Origin: Ruminococcus flavefaciens
Lineage (GTDB): Bacteria > Bacillota > Clostridia > Oscillospirales > Ruminococcaceae
NCBI GenBank assembly: GCA_023667045.1
Contig: JAMPAU010000005.1
Location: 82,377 to 119,897 of the forward strand
DNA: 37,521 nucleotides
Direction of reading: 5' to 3'
Shown in pieces: positions 25,566 through 32,241 of the stretch (its first letter is position 1; every line of letters begins with the position of its first letter). The position numbers and the translations under genes were made by a program. The notes beneath the pieces are model-generated. The model worked only from the letters and a program-made list of their open reading frames with translations, was not told the DNA's origin and searched no databases.

Positions 25566-25730
25566 ATGAAGACAAATACGACAGTTATTAAGGAAAGCAA
25601 TCAGTCTGCATTTAATACTCTTATCAAAGTCGGTCTATACAAAAGTATGTATTCTGAAAATTTGATAAGTTAGGCACAGCTTAAAAGACTTATAGAAAAT
25701 CAAAAAGAAGGTGACAAGATATGCCTTTAA
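25566..25730 (+). pseudogene. Small ORF before the recombinase, interrupted by TAG
   Basis: It starts ATGAAGACAAATACG behind GGGAGTTG. The frame reads 35 residues, ending GLYKSMYSENLIS, then TAG at 25671, then continues AQLKRLIENQKEGDKICL to TAA at 25728. The joined product would be about 54 residues and resembles the SHOCT-like small proteins encoded just ahead of large serine recombinases (a LYKxMYxxxLISxxQLxRL pattern). The TAG probably replaced a Glu or Gln codon. It overlaps the recombinase start by a few bases. Confidence 0.6.
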
Positions 25731-27325
25731 GAGTTGCCGCATATTGCAGAGTTTCGACAGAGAGTGATGCACAAATAAATTCTCTTGAAAGTCAGAAAAA
25801 ATTTTTTACAGATTATATCAATCAGAACAAAAAATGGACGTTGGTAGATGTATACTCTGATGAAGGCGTAAGCGGCACATCAATCAATCACCGTGACGCA
25901 TTCAATCGTATGATTAATGATGCATATTTCGGAAAAATTGACCTTATTATTACAAAGGAAGTCAGCAAATTTGCAAGAAATACTGTTATTACTCTTGGGT
26001 ATACAAGAAAACTAAAAGAACAAGGAATAGGGGTAATATTTATTAATGATAACATTAATACTCTTGAACCTGACGGAGAATGGAAATTGACAATGATGGC
26101 GAGTATGGCACAGGAAGAAAGCCGTAAAACTTCTGAGCGTGTGAGTTGGGGACAGAGAATCAAAATGAAAGAGGGGGTGGTTTTCGGCAGAAGTATGTTG
26201 GGGTATGATGTAAAAAACGGCAAATTGTATATAAATAAAGAGGGCGCTGAAATTGTCAGGCTGATTTTTCATAAGTATGTAAATGAAAACAAGGGAACTC
26301 ATGTCATCGCAAGAGAACTTATTGAAGCTGGTATACAGCCTATGCATGTAAAGGAATGGAGCAATACAGTTATTTTAAGGGTTCTGCGGAATGAAAAATA
26401 TGTCGGAGACCTTTGTCAGCAGAAAACTTTCACTCCTGATTATCTTACGCACTGTAAAAAATATAATAATGGAGAAAAAGAAAAAATATACATATCAGAA
26501 CACCATGAAGAAATTATTGACCGCAATATGTGGAATAAGACAAAGGAAATTCTTGCATCTCGCACACTGACAGCCAAACAGAAATCAAGGCATAGCTGTA
26601 GATGCTGGTGCAGTGGAAAAATAGTATATGGAAAGTGCGGAGATAGATTTGTCAGCTGTATAAAAAAGCGCAAAGACGGTTCTGTTTATAAGTCGTGGAG
26701 ATGTGCCAGAAACGCCAGTCATGGTGCAGAAAAATTGAACAAGTTTGGCGATATAATAGGATGTAACAATCATTCTGTAAATGAAGTTGTACTGCTTGAA
26801 GGAACAGCTTATGTATTGAATTTTCTAAAAATAAATAAACAGAAACTTATTTCCGAAATGATGTCAGAAATACATACTGTATGCAGTGTTACTGAAAATA
26901 TAGATACAGGAAAACTTCAGGATAAGATATTTGATATTGAAAGAAAGAAAAATATTCTTCTTGACAAGCACCTTAACGGAACAGTCAGTGACAAGGACTA
27001 TAAAAGTCAGAATAATTATTATGACAAACAGATTTCTGTAATCCAATCAAAAATAGAAGCTTATAATCAGATGCAGTCAGAACTTGAATATCAGTCAAGA
27101 CAATTTGAGAAGTGTGTTGAATATATAAAGAAATATCTTGACTTTGAAACTGTCAATGAGCATATCTGCGGTGAGATTCTGGAGAAAATAATAGTTTACA
27201 GTGAAAATATAATGGAGATAAAGCTGAAATATGTACCTGCGGTAAAACTGCATTACAGTACATTAGGGCGAGGCAAAAACTACAAAGCTAAGTTTGAACT
27301 TCTGATTGAATCAGCCGTTTCCTGA
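25721..27325 (+). CDS. Large serine recombinase
   Basis: A 534-residue site-specific recombinase of the resolvase/large-serine class. The N-terminal catalytic domain has AAYCRVSTESDAQ (Arg and nucleophilic Ser12) and YSDEGVSGTS, plus MMASMAQEESRKTSERVSWG at its end. A Recombinase domain follows around residues 155-260, then a zinc-ribbon-like stretch with CRCWCSGK...CGDRF. The coiled-coil tail is near residues 390-470. The invariant SRxxR catalytic pair reads SKFARNT, so the first Arg is Lys here. This enzyme would integrate or excise a mobile element, and it marks the start of the accessory region. No clear att site was found. It may be impaired. Confidence 0.92.
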   Translation: MPLRVAAYCRVSTESDAQINSLESQKKFFTDYINQNKKWTLVDVYSDEGVSGTSINHRDAFNRMINDAYFGKIDLIITKEVSKFARNTVITLGYTRKLKEQGIGVIFINDNINTLEPDGEWKLTMMASMAQEESRKTSERVSWGQRIKMKEGVVFGRSMLGYDVKNGKLYINKEGAEIVRLIFHKYVNENKGTHVIARELIEAGIQPMHVKEWSNTVILRVLRNEKYVGDLCQQKTFTPDYLTHCKKYNNGEKEKIYISEHHEEIIDRNMWNKTKEILASRTLTAKQKSRHSCRCWCSGKIVYGKCGDRFVSCIKKRKDGSVYKSWRCARNASHGAEKLNKFGDIIGCNNHSVNEVVLLEGTAYVLNFLKINKQKLISEMMSEIHTVCSVTENIDTGKLQDKIFDIERKKNILLDKHLNGTVSDKDYKSQNNYYDKQISVIQSKIEAYNQMQSELEYQSRQFEKCVEYIKKYLDFETVNEHICGEILEKIIVYSENIMEIKLKYVPAVKLHYSTLGRGKNYKAKFELLIESAVS

Positions 27326-27338
27326 ATATGAGACAGAC

Positions 27339-27369
27339 CTGCTCCACATTCATATGGAGCAGTTTTTTT
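27339..27369 (+). terminator. Intrinsic terminator after the recombinase
   Basis: CTGCTCCA and TGGAGCAG form an 8-bp stem with an 8-nt loop, followed by T7. It starts 13 bp past the stop codon. Confidence 0.9.
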
Positions 27370-27381
27370 GCAGAAAAATAA

Positions 27382-27612
27382 ATGAGCAAAATAGATACCG
27401 ATACACCTATATCCATAAGGGTAATGCTCCATAGTGCTGAAAACGGCTGTAAATCGGAATTTATCGGACTTGCTCTTGATGTGATAAAAACAACGGACAA
27501 GCCTGTAAAATATGGCGAAAATAATAAGTACAGCTATACCGATAAGCCAAAACGCATTGGACAAGGTTCTGAACGGATTATAAATATCTATTATGCTTTA
27601 TCTGATTCATAA
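27382..27612 (+). CDS. Unrecognised small ORF, possibly a gene remnant
   Basis: A 76-residue reading (MSKIDTDTPISIRVMLHS...). No ribosome binding site stands before the ATG, which follows a terminator by 12 bp. Composition is coding-like in the first half (IGLALDVIKTTDK) but I recognise no family. It could be the tail of a lost gene of the mobile element or spurious. Low confidence. Confidence 0.2.
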   Translation: MSKIDTDTPISIRVMLHSAENGCKSEFIGLALDVIKTTDKPVKYGENNKYSYTDKPKRIGQGSERIINIYYALSDS

Positions 27613-27664
27613 TAAAAATTGTAAATCTATGTCGAAAATTCGTTGTAAAAAATGTGATTTGCTA

Positions 27665-27693
27665 TTGATTTTTCGTTGCTATTATTGTATAAT
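27665..27693 (+). promoter_or_regulatory. Promoter of the DUF4143 ATPase gene
   Basis: TTGATT (27665-27670), 17-bp spacer, TATAAT (27688-27693). AGAGGTGATT and ATG follow within 25 bp. Confidence 0.7.
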
Positions 27694-27715
27694 AAGAATA
27701 AGAGGTGATTGCTTT

Positions 27716-29044
27716 ATGTATCTGAAACGTAAGATTGACAGTTTTCTTGCTGAATGGAAAGCGAGTACAGACCGTAAACCGCTTATTGTCAAAGGTTCAC
27801 GGCAAGTCGGTAAGACGGCATCTATACGCAAGTTTGCAGAGAAAAACTATACAAGCGTGATTGAGATAAATTTTGTCGAAGAACCAAAGTACGAGATGAT
27901 TATTTCTAATGGCTACAAGGCTTCTGATATTATCAAAAATATATCGCTTATAGACCCGTCAAAGCGATTTGTAGAGGGCGAAACGTTGATATTTTTCGAT
28001 GAGATTCAGAAATTCCCCGATATTGCAACTTCCCTGAAATTTTTCAAGGAGGACGGTCGGTTTGATGTTATTTGCAGTGGCTCAATGCTTGGTATCAACT
28101 ACCGAAAAATAGAGAGCAACAGCGTAGGCTATAAGACTGATTTTACTATGTATTCTATGGATTTTGAGGAATTTATTTGGGCAAAGGGCTATGATAATTC
28201 TTTTGTGGATAATCTTTTACTTCATATGAAAGAGATGAACCCGTTTAACGATTTGGAGCTGAGTATCGGGCATTCCATATTCCTTGATTATTGTGTACTT
28301 GGCGGAATGCCTGCCGTTGTACGTGACTATATCGAAAAGGGAACATTTGAGGGTTCACTCGAAACACAGCGACAGCTTATTGCCGACTACAAAGAGGATA
28401 TTCGTAAGTATGCGGAGGGACTTGACCAGACACGTATTCTGAACGTTTTCAATCATATTGCCCCACAGCTTGCAAAGGAAAACAAGAAATTTCAGATTTC
28501 AAAAGTTGCGTCGGGAGCAAGATTCAAGGATTATCGTGGCTGTATTGAATGGCTCGTCGATGCTGGAATGGTGAACGTGTGCTACTGTCTGAATTTCCCT
28601 AAACTTCCATTGAAAGGCAACTATATTGAAGATAAGTATAAGCTGTACTTTGCCGATACGGGACTTCTTGTGGCAATGCTTGATGATGAATCACAGGACG
28701 ATTTGAGGGCTAATAAAAATCTTGGTGTATACAAAGGAGCATTATATGAAAATATTGTAAGTGAGGCTCTTATGAAAAGCGGTTATGACTTATACTATTA
28801 TAAAAGAGATGATTCTATACTGGAGCAGGATTTCTTTGTACGCACTGCTGATAACCTGATACCTGTTGAAGTCAAGGCTACAAACGGAAGGGCTAAGTCA
28901 CTCAGAACGCTTATAAGTTCTGAACGCTATCCCGATATTGATTACGGAATAAAGTTCACAGGCGGAAATATAGGCTACAGCGACGATATATATACATTCC
29001 CTTATTTCTGTGCTTTTTTGCTGAAACGATACTTGAAGAAATAA
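27716..29044 (+). CDS. AAA ATPase with DUF4143 C-terminal domain
   Basis: The start at 27716 (MYLKRKIDSFLAEWK) follows AGAGGTGATT; the longer frame has no ribosome site. The 442-residue protein has Walker A GSRQVGKTAS near residue 29 and Walker B LIFFDEIQKFPD near 96. An AAA_14-type core runs to about residue 200, and a DUF4143 C-terminal domain ends in LIPVEVKATNGRAKSL. The EVKA motif resembles a nuclease-fold strand. These ATPases are very common, multi-copy and mobile in gut Firmicutes and Bacteroidetes, and their function is not established. It is a single-gene unit with its own promoter and terminator. Confidence 0.92.
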   Translation: MYLKRKIDSFLAEWKASTDRKPLIVKGSRQVGKTASIRKFAEKNYTSVIEINFVEEPKYEMIISNGYKASDIIKNISLIDPSKRFVEGETLIFFDEIQKFPDIATSLKFFKEDGRFDVICSGSMLGINYRKIESNSVGYKTDFTMYSMDFEEFIWAKGYDNSFVDNLLLHMKEMNPFNDLELSIGHSIFLDYCVLGGMPAVVRDYIEKGTFEGSLETQRQLIADYKEDIRKYAEGLDQTRILNVFNHIAPQLAKENKKFQISKVASGARFKDYRGCIEWLVDAGMVNVCYCLNFPKLPLKGNYIEDKYKLYFADTGLLVAMLDDESQDDLRANKNLGVYKGALYENIVSEALMKSGYDLYYYKRDDSILEQDFFVRTADNLIPVEVKATNGRAKSLRTLISSERYPDIDYGIKFTGGNIGYSDDIYTFPYFCAFLLKRYLKK

Positions 29045-29051
29045 AAAACAG

Positions 29052-29086
29052 GGCAACGCTTTATTATTGACGTTGCCTTATTTTTT
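29052..29086 (+). terminator. Intrinsic terminator after the DUF4143 gene
   Basis: GGCAACG and CGTTGCC form a 7-bp stem, followed by TTATTTTTT. It starts 7 bp past the stop. Confidence 0.85.
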
Positions 29087-29239
29087 CATAGCATTAATGA
29101 TACTTTCAATATTTGCAACTGCTTTTCCACCTGCTGAAATACCCTTGAATTTGTGCTTTTCGGTCGCTTTAGTGAATAACTGAAAACCAAATTTGCTTGA
29201 TACACTACCTTTTGAAAGAGCCAAGCTATTAATCGTTAA
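29078..29239 (-). pseudogene. C-terminal fragment of an unrecognised gene
   Basis: On the minus strand an open frame of about 53 codons reads ...SKFGFQLFTKATEKHKFKG, then ISAGGKAVANIESIINAMKK, to a TAA at 29078. It is preceded by a stop near 29240, with no start codon and no ribosome site. The sequence looks like the genuine last segment of a protein, amphipathic at its end, rather than noise, but I recognise no family. The rest of the gene may have been lost during insertion events here. Confidence 0.35.
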
Positions 29240-29316
29240 TTATTCAAATAACTTCTGTTTTGAATATTTATTTAACAAATTTCAAAAATTATTTATAAAC
29301 TTTTTTATAATTTATC

Positions 29317-29345
29317 TTAACAAAGTGATAATTATATGCTATAAT
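29317..29345 (+). promoter_or_regulatory. Promoter of the ImmR/ImmA-like pair
   Basis: TTAACA (29317-29322), 17-bp spacer, TATAAT (29340-29345), then GAGAGGAG before the ATG. Upstream, 29240-29316 is AT-rich with nothing else recognised. Confidence 0.8.
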
Positions 29346-29368
29346 AATTTTCAGAGAGGAGTGAAAAT

Positions 29369-29719
29369 ATGTCAGTGTTTAGTAAAAGGATAAATCTGCT
29401 GATGAATCAGTATCATTTAACACAAAAACAATTAGCAGATAAAGCCAAAGTTACTGAAGCGGCTATGTCGTATTACGTAAAAGGAGAACGAACCCCAAGA
29501 AGTGATGTATTGGGAAGAATAGCCAAAGCTCTTGATACTACAACAGATTACTTACTTGGAAACAGTAATGATTTAACAGACCAGTCAAGCGAGCAATTAC
29601 AATATTTACAGCGTAATCTTGGTAAACTTGATGCAAATCAATTAAAAAAAGCTGAAAATATCTTAAAAGCAGTATTTGATGATATATTTGAAGATGAAGA
29701 TGACGAGGAGGATAATTGA
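29369..29719 (+). CDS. XRE-family repressor (ImmR-like)
   Basis: A 116-residue protein with an N-terminal HTH_3 domain (residues 5-62): LTQKQLADKAKVTEAAMSYYVKGER and PRSDVLGRIAKALDTTTDYLLG. A linker and an acidic tail follow (FDDIFEDEDDEEDN). Its stop overlaps the next ATG by 1 nt. The pairing with an ImmA-type metallopeptidase is the ICEBs1-like arrangement in which the peptidase cleaves the repressor to switch on the mobile element. Its targets are probably its own promoter and an element gene nearby, but the usual excision/conjugation genes are not in the window. Confidence 0.9.
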   Translation: MSVFSKRINLLMNQYHLTQKQLADKAKVTEAAMSYYVKGERTPRSDVLGRIAKALDTTTDYLLGNSNDLTDQSSEQLQYLQRNLGKLDANQLKKAENILKAVFDDIFEDEDDEEDN

Positions 29720-30378
29720 TGTCTGATAACTCACCCGATTTTAAAAAAGCTTACACAAAAGCAAATGAAATTCTATGTTCTTCTAATACAATTATGAATT
29801 TTCCATTTTCTCCTAAGTCTTTGATAAAGGAAAAATCAGGAATTAAATGCAAAAGTTACAGTACAGCATTGAAATATGGAGTGGATATTCATGACTTCGG
29901 TAGTGATTCAGCCACCATATTCAAAAATGGTAGCAAAATAATCATTTTTTATAATGAAGATAAATCAGAAAATCATTTAAAATTTTCATTGTTGCATGAG
30001 TTCGGACATGAATATCTCGGTTATAATTTTAATGATAAACGTCCTGATGTATATTCAAATTTTGAAATTGAAACAAATTTCTTTGCTGCTCAGTTGCTGA
30101 TGCCAGAGCAGATACTTAGAGAACTTCAAAAACGACAGGTTTACATCAATCATTCTTTTCTGCAACAATATTTCGGCGTGTCATATGAAGCCGCTGATAA
30201 ACGTATTAATACATTAGCCAGAACCAATATGGAATGGCGTTCCCGAGCAGAAAGAGAATTTGATGATATAATTCTGATGAAATATGCTGTATTTATTGAC
30301 AGAATCCGCCCTCAGAAATCTTATTTTGATTATGAGGCTGAAGAAGAAAGACAACGACAGCGATATAGCTGGTATTAA
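29719..30378 (+). CDS. ImmA/IrrE-family metallopeptidase
   Basis: The start at ATG 29719 is chosen because GAGGAGG lies 7 bp upstream and it overlaps the repressor stop. The 219-residue protein has the zinc motif HEFGHEYLGY near residue 95 and, downstream, ETNFFAAQLLMPE, where the Glu is the third metal ligand. The second half (ISHSFLQQYFGVSYEAADKRI-like helices) is typical of DUF955 proteins. It should cleave the partner ImmR-like repressor on a signal. It ends about 190 bp before the DUF4417 gene. Confidence 0.9.
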   Translation: MSDNSPDFKKAYTKANEILCSSNTIMNFPFSPKSLIKEKSGIKCKSYSTALKYGVDIHDFGSDSATIFKNGSKIIIFYNEDKSENHLKFSLLHEFGHEYLGYNFNDKRPDVYSNFEIETNFFAAQLLMPEQILRELQKRQVYINHSFLQQYFGVSYEAADKRINTLARTNMEWRSRAEREFDDIILMKYAVFIDRIRPQKSYFDYEAEEERQRQRYSWY

Positions 30379-30431
30379 TCCAGAAAGGAAAGGTGATTCC
30401 CATGCACAAAGACCAATGACAAAGAAGAAAA

Positions 30432-30468
30432 TGCATAGATAAACTGTTGGTAGCAGTAAACCTATGCA
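30432..30468 (+). promoter_or_regulatory. Two-tier hairpin upstream of the DUF4417 gene
   Basis: TGCATAG (30432-30438) pairs with CTATGCA (30462-30468), and inside lies ACTG-N7-CAGT. There is no T-run, so it is not a terminator. It may be an operator of the ImmR-like repressor or an RNA structure. The rest of 30379-30565 contains only a poor promoter (TTGACA at 30534 with a badly spaced -10). Confidence 0.35.
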
Positions 30469-30565
30469 ATATCAGTTATGCTATAAGCACAACTCTCCAA
30501 AGTTATTATAGCATATTTTGATTTCTTTGTCTATTGACAATATTCACAAATTTATAACTTAATAA

Positions 30566-31240
30566 ATGGAGGAAATAGCTATTAATAACTTTATAAACGT
30601 ACAATATGATTTTGTAGGGAATTTTCTTACAGAAGGAGCAAATTTTATTGGGAAGTATGATTTTCCTATTCTTGCTCCACAACAAATTATCCCTACCTCT
30701 ATGCCATTACCTATAAATTATATGTTGTCTGAAAGTAATTTAGAATCTAAATGGTTTCACTGCTTTGTAGATGACTCTGCATTTGAAAGGTTATGGAGAA
30801 ACTTTTACAAGTATATTCCCTATTTAAAAGCAATTAATGGAATCATATCTACTGATTTCAGCATTTACAGAGATATTCCAATGGAATTACAGATTAGAAA
30901 CTGTTATCGCAACAGAGTTATGGCATATGCAATGCAAAAAATCAATCATAATGTAATTCCTACTGCTGGATTTGGCGATGAAAACACATGGGACTGGTGT
31001 TTTGACGGTCTGCCTAAAAATTCTACATTAGCAATAACCACAAACGGTACGTTATCAGACCCTGAAGCAAGAAGGCTATTTGTGGGCGGAGTTGATGCAT
31101 TAGTACGCACCTTGCAACCATATGCAATAGTTGTATGTGGAAATTATCCTGAATGGCTTAATAATAAGTATCCAGATGTAAAAATCATTCCAATACTAAG
31201 TTACAGCCAGATGTGGAATTTAAGAAGGAGGAGTATCTGA
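30566..31240 (+). CDS. DUF4417 protein (phage/element associated)
   Basis: A 224-residue protein with the DUF4417 landmarks FHCFVDDSAFERLW, IISTDFSIYRDIPMELQ and NVIPTAGFGDENTWDWCFDGLPK. Also seen are LAITTNGT and VVCGNYPEWL. The fold and role are unknown; members are found in phages and integrative elements. The ATG (30566) has no ribosome site upstream. GGAGG lies inside it (30568-30572), so initiation may really be at an ATT codon at 30581, 8 bases further on. The stop overlaps the next ATG (ATGA), which ties it to the nuclease-like gene. Confidence 0.8.
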   Translation: MEEIAINNFINVQYDFVGNFLTEGANFIGKYDFPILAPQQIIPTSMPLPINYMLSESNLESKWFHCFVDDSAFERLWRNFYKYIPYLKAINGIISTDFSIYRDIPMELQIRNCYRNRVMAYAMQKINHNVIPTAGFGDENTWDWCFDGLPKNSTLAITTNGTLSDPEARRLFVGGVDALVRTLQPYAIVVCGNYPEWLNNKYPDVKIIPILSYSQMWNLRRRSI

Positions 31241-31698
31241 TGGGCGGATATGGTAGCTCTTATGGCAAAACGAAGGAGAAATGCTATTATGATACTGGTG
31301 GACATAAGGTAAAAGACAGCAATGCAATTGAAGTAGCTGAATACTATATCAGTCAGGGAAAATATGTGGCATTTCTTCAAGAAAAACATAATCAGAGACG
31401 TGCTGATTTATCTGTAGAGGGACAGTATGTTGAAGTTAAAGGTCTTACAACACTGAATCTTGACAATGTTGAAGGAAAATTAAAACACGCCTTTTCACAA
31501 ATACACGGTGATGATGACAATAATTCCAAGCAAAGCAAAGAAGAAAAAGTCGTTATTCTTTCTAAACATGACAGTAGTATCTCAGAAGAACGCATATATG
31601 ATGCTATGAATAAGGGGTATCTGAGTGCTAAACACAAAGGCTACATTACGGGCAAACTTGAAGTTTGGATTCGTGGTAAAATTTATAAACTTAATTAA
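31240..31698 (+). CDS. Free-standing CdiA-CT-like nuclease toxin candidate
   Basis: The start at 31240 (MGGYGSSYGK) follows AAGGAGGAG. The 152-residue protein has AIEVAEYYISQGKYVAFLQE, then RRADLSVEGQYVEVKGL. The D...ExK layout is that of PD-(D/E)XK nucleases and of the CdiA C-terminal tRNA-nuclease family, which shares the helix-[YV]xFL-D-GxxxExK order. It continues with KLKHAFSQI and ends in LEVWIRGKIYKL. It lacks any secretion or polymorphic-toxin delivery domain. The neighbours DUF4417 (translationally coupled) and a small zinc-ribbon gene (15 bp downstream) suggest a toxin/partner cassette. Nuclease function is inferred. Confidence 0.62.
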   Translation: MGGYGSSYGKTKEKCYYDTGGHKVKDSNAIEVAEYYISQGKYVAFLQEKHNQRRADLSVEGQYVEVKGLTTLNLDNVEGKLKHAFSQIHGDDDNNSKQSKEEKVVILSKHDSSISEERIYDAMNKGYLSAKHKGYITGKLEVWIRGKIYKLN

Positions 31699-31713
31699 AT
31701 GGAGGAATAAAGC

Positions 31714-32184
31714 ATGGCTTCATTGAAATGTAATAACTGTGGTTATGGAATCCATTATAATGATGAACCTGACGGAACAGAGTATACAGCAATATCTTTC
31801 AGAACATGGAGTAATTTTTCATCAACAGACAAACCAATATGTCGCTATATTTTAGATGGCATTCAAGATTACATCATTATATGGAAATGCCGTGAATGTG
31901 GTTGTCTGCATACTTTCATAACAGGAAAATATGAACTTTCAAATGCATATATTCCTTGTGAGAAAAAAAATGTCACAGATATTCCAAACGGAAAAAAATA
32001 TCATGTGTTTGAAGATTATGTATACGAAACTATAGCAGAATCTAGAATTTCTGCTGAAGAATATGAAAATTCAGATGAATATCCTTCTCATTATTATGCA
32101 ATAGTTGATGGCGATTATATATATTTATCTGACAATAAAGATTTTACTAATATCACAGATATTTTTAAATCAATAAAGAAATAA
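31714..32184 (+). CDS. Small zinc-ribbon protein
   Basis: A 156-residue protein with two CxxC knuckles: KCNNCGYG (Cys5, Cys8) and WKCRECGCLH (about residues 58-62), consistent with one zinc ribbon. The remainder is acidic and rich in Tyr (EDYVYETIAES, EYPSHYYAIVDGDYIYL). I recognise no family. It starts 15 bp after the nuclease-like gene with GGAGGAATA upstream and ends before an intrinsic terminator. It is placed as an immunity protein would be, but that is only inference. Confidence 0.75.
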   Translation: MASLKCNNCGYGIHYNDEPDGTEYTAISFRTWSNFSSTDKPICRYILDGIQDYIIIWKCRECGCLHTFITGKYELSNAYIPCEKKNVTDIPNGKKYHVFEDYVYETIAESRISAEEYENSDEYPSHYYAIVDGDYIYLSDNKDFTNITDIFKSIKK

Positions 32185-32195
32185 GACCGTAAGTT

Positions 32196-32234
32196 AAAAT
32201 CGGACAATCCGAATTATATGGAATGTCCGATTTT
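32196..32234. terminator. Bidirectional intrinsic terminator
   Basis: AAAATCGGACA and TGTCCGATTTT form an 11-bp stem with a 17-nt loop between two convergent genes, the zinc-ribbon gene on plus and the MmeI-like gene on minus. Confidence 0.88.
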
Positions 32235-32241
32235 CTATTAT

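Noticed and set aside
27716-29044. DUF4143 ATPase as part of a defence system
   Set aside because: It is a single-gene unit with its own promoter and terminator, and the family is ubiquitous; no effector is linked.
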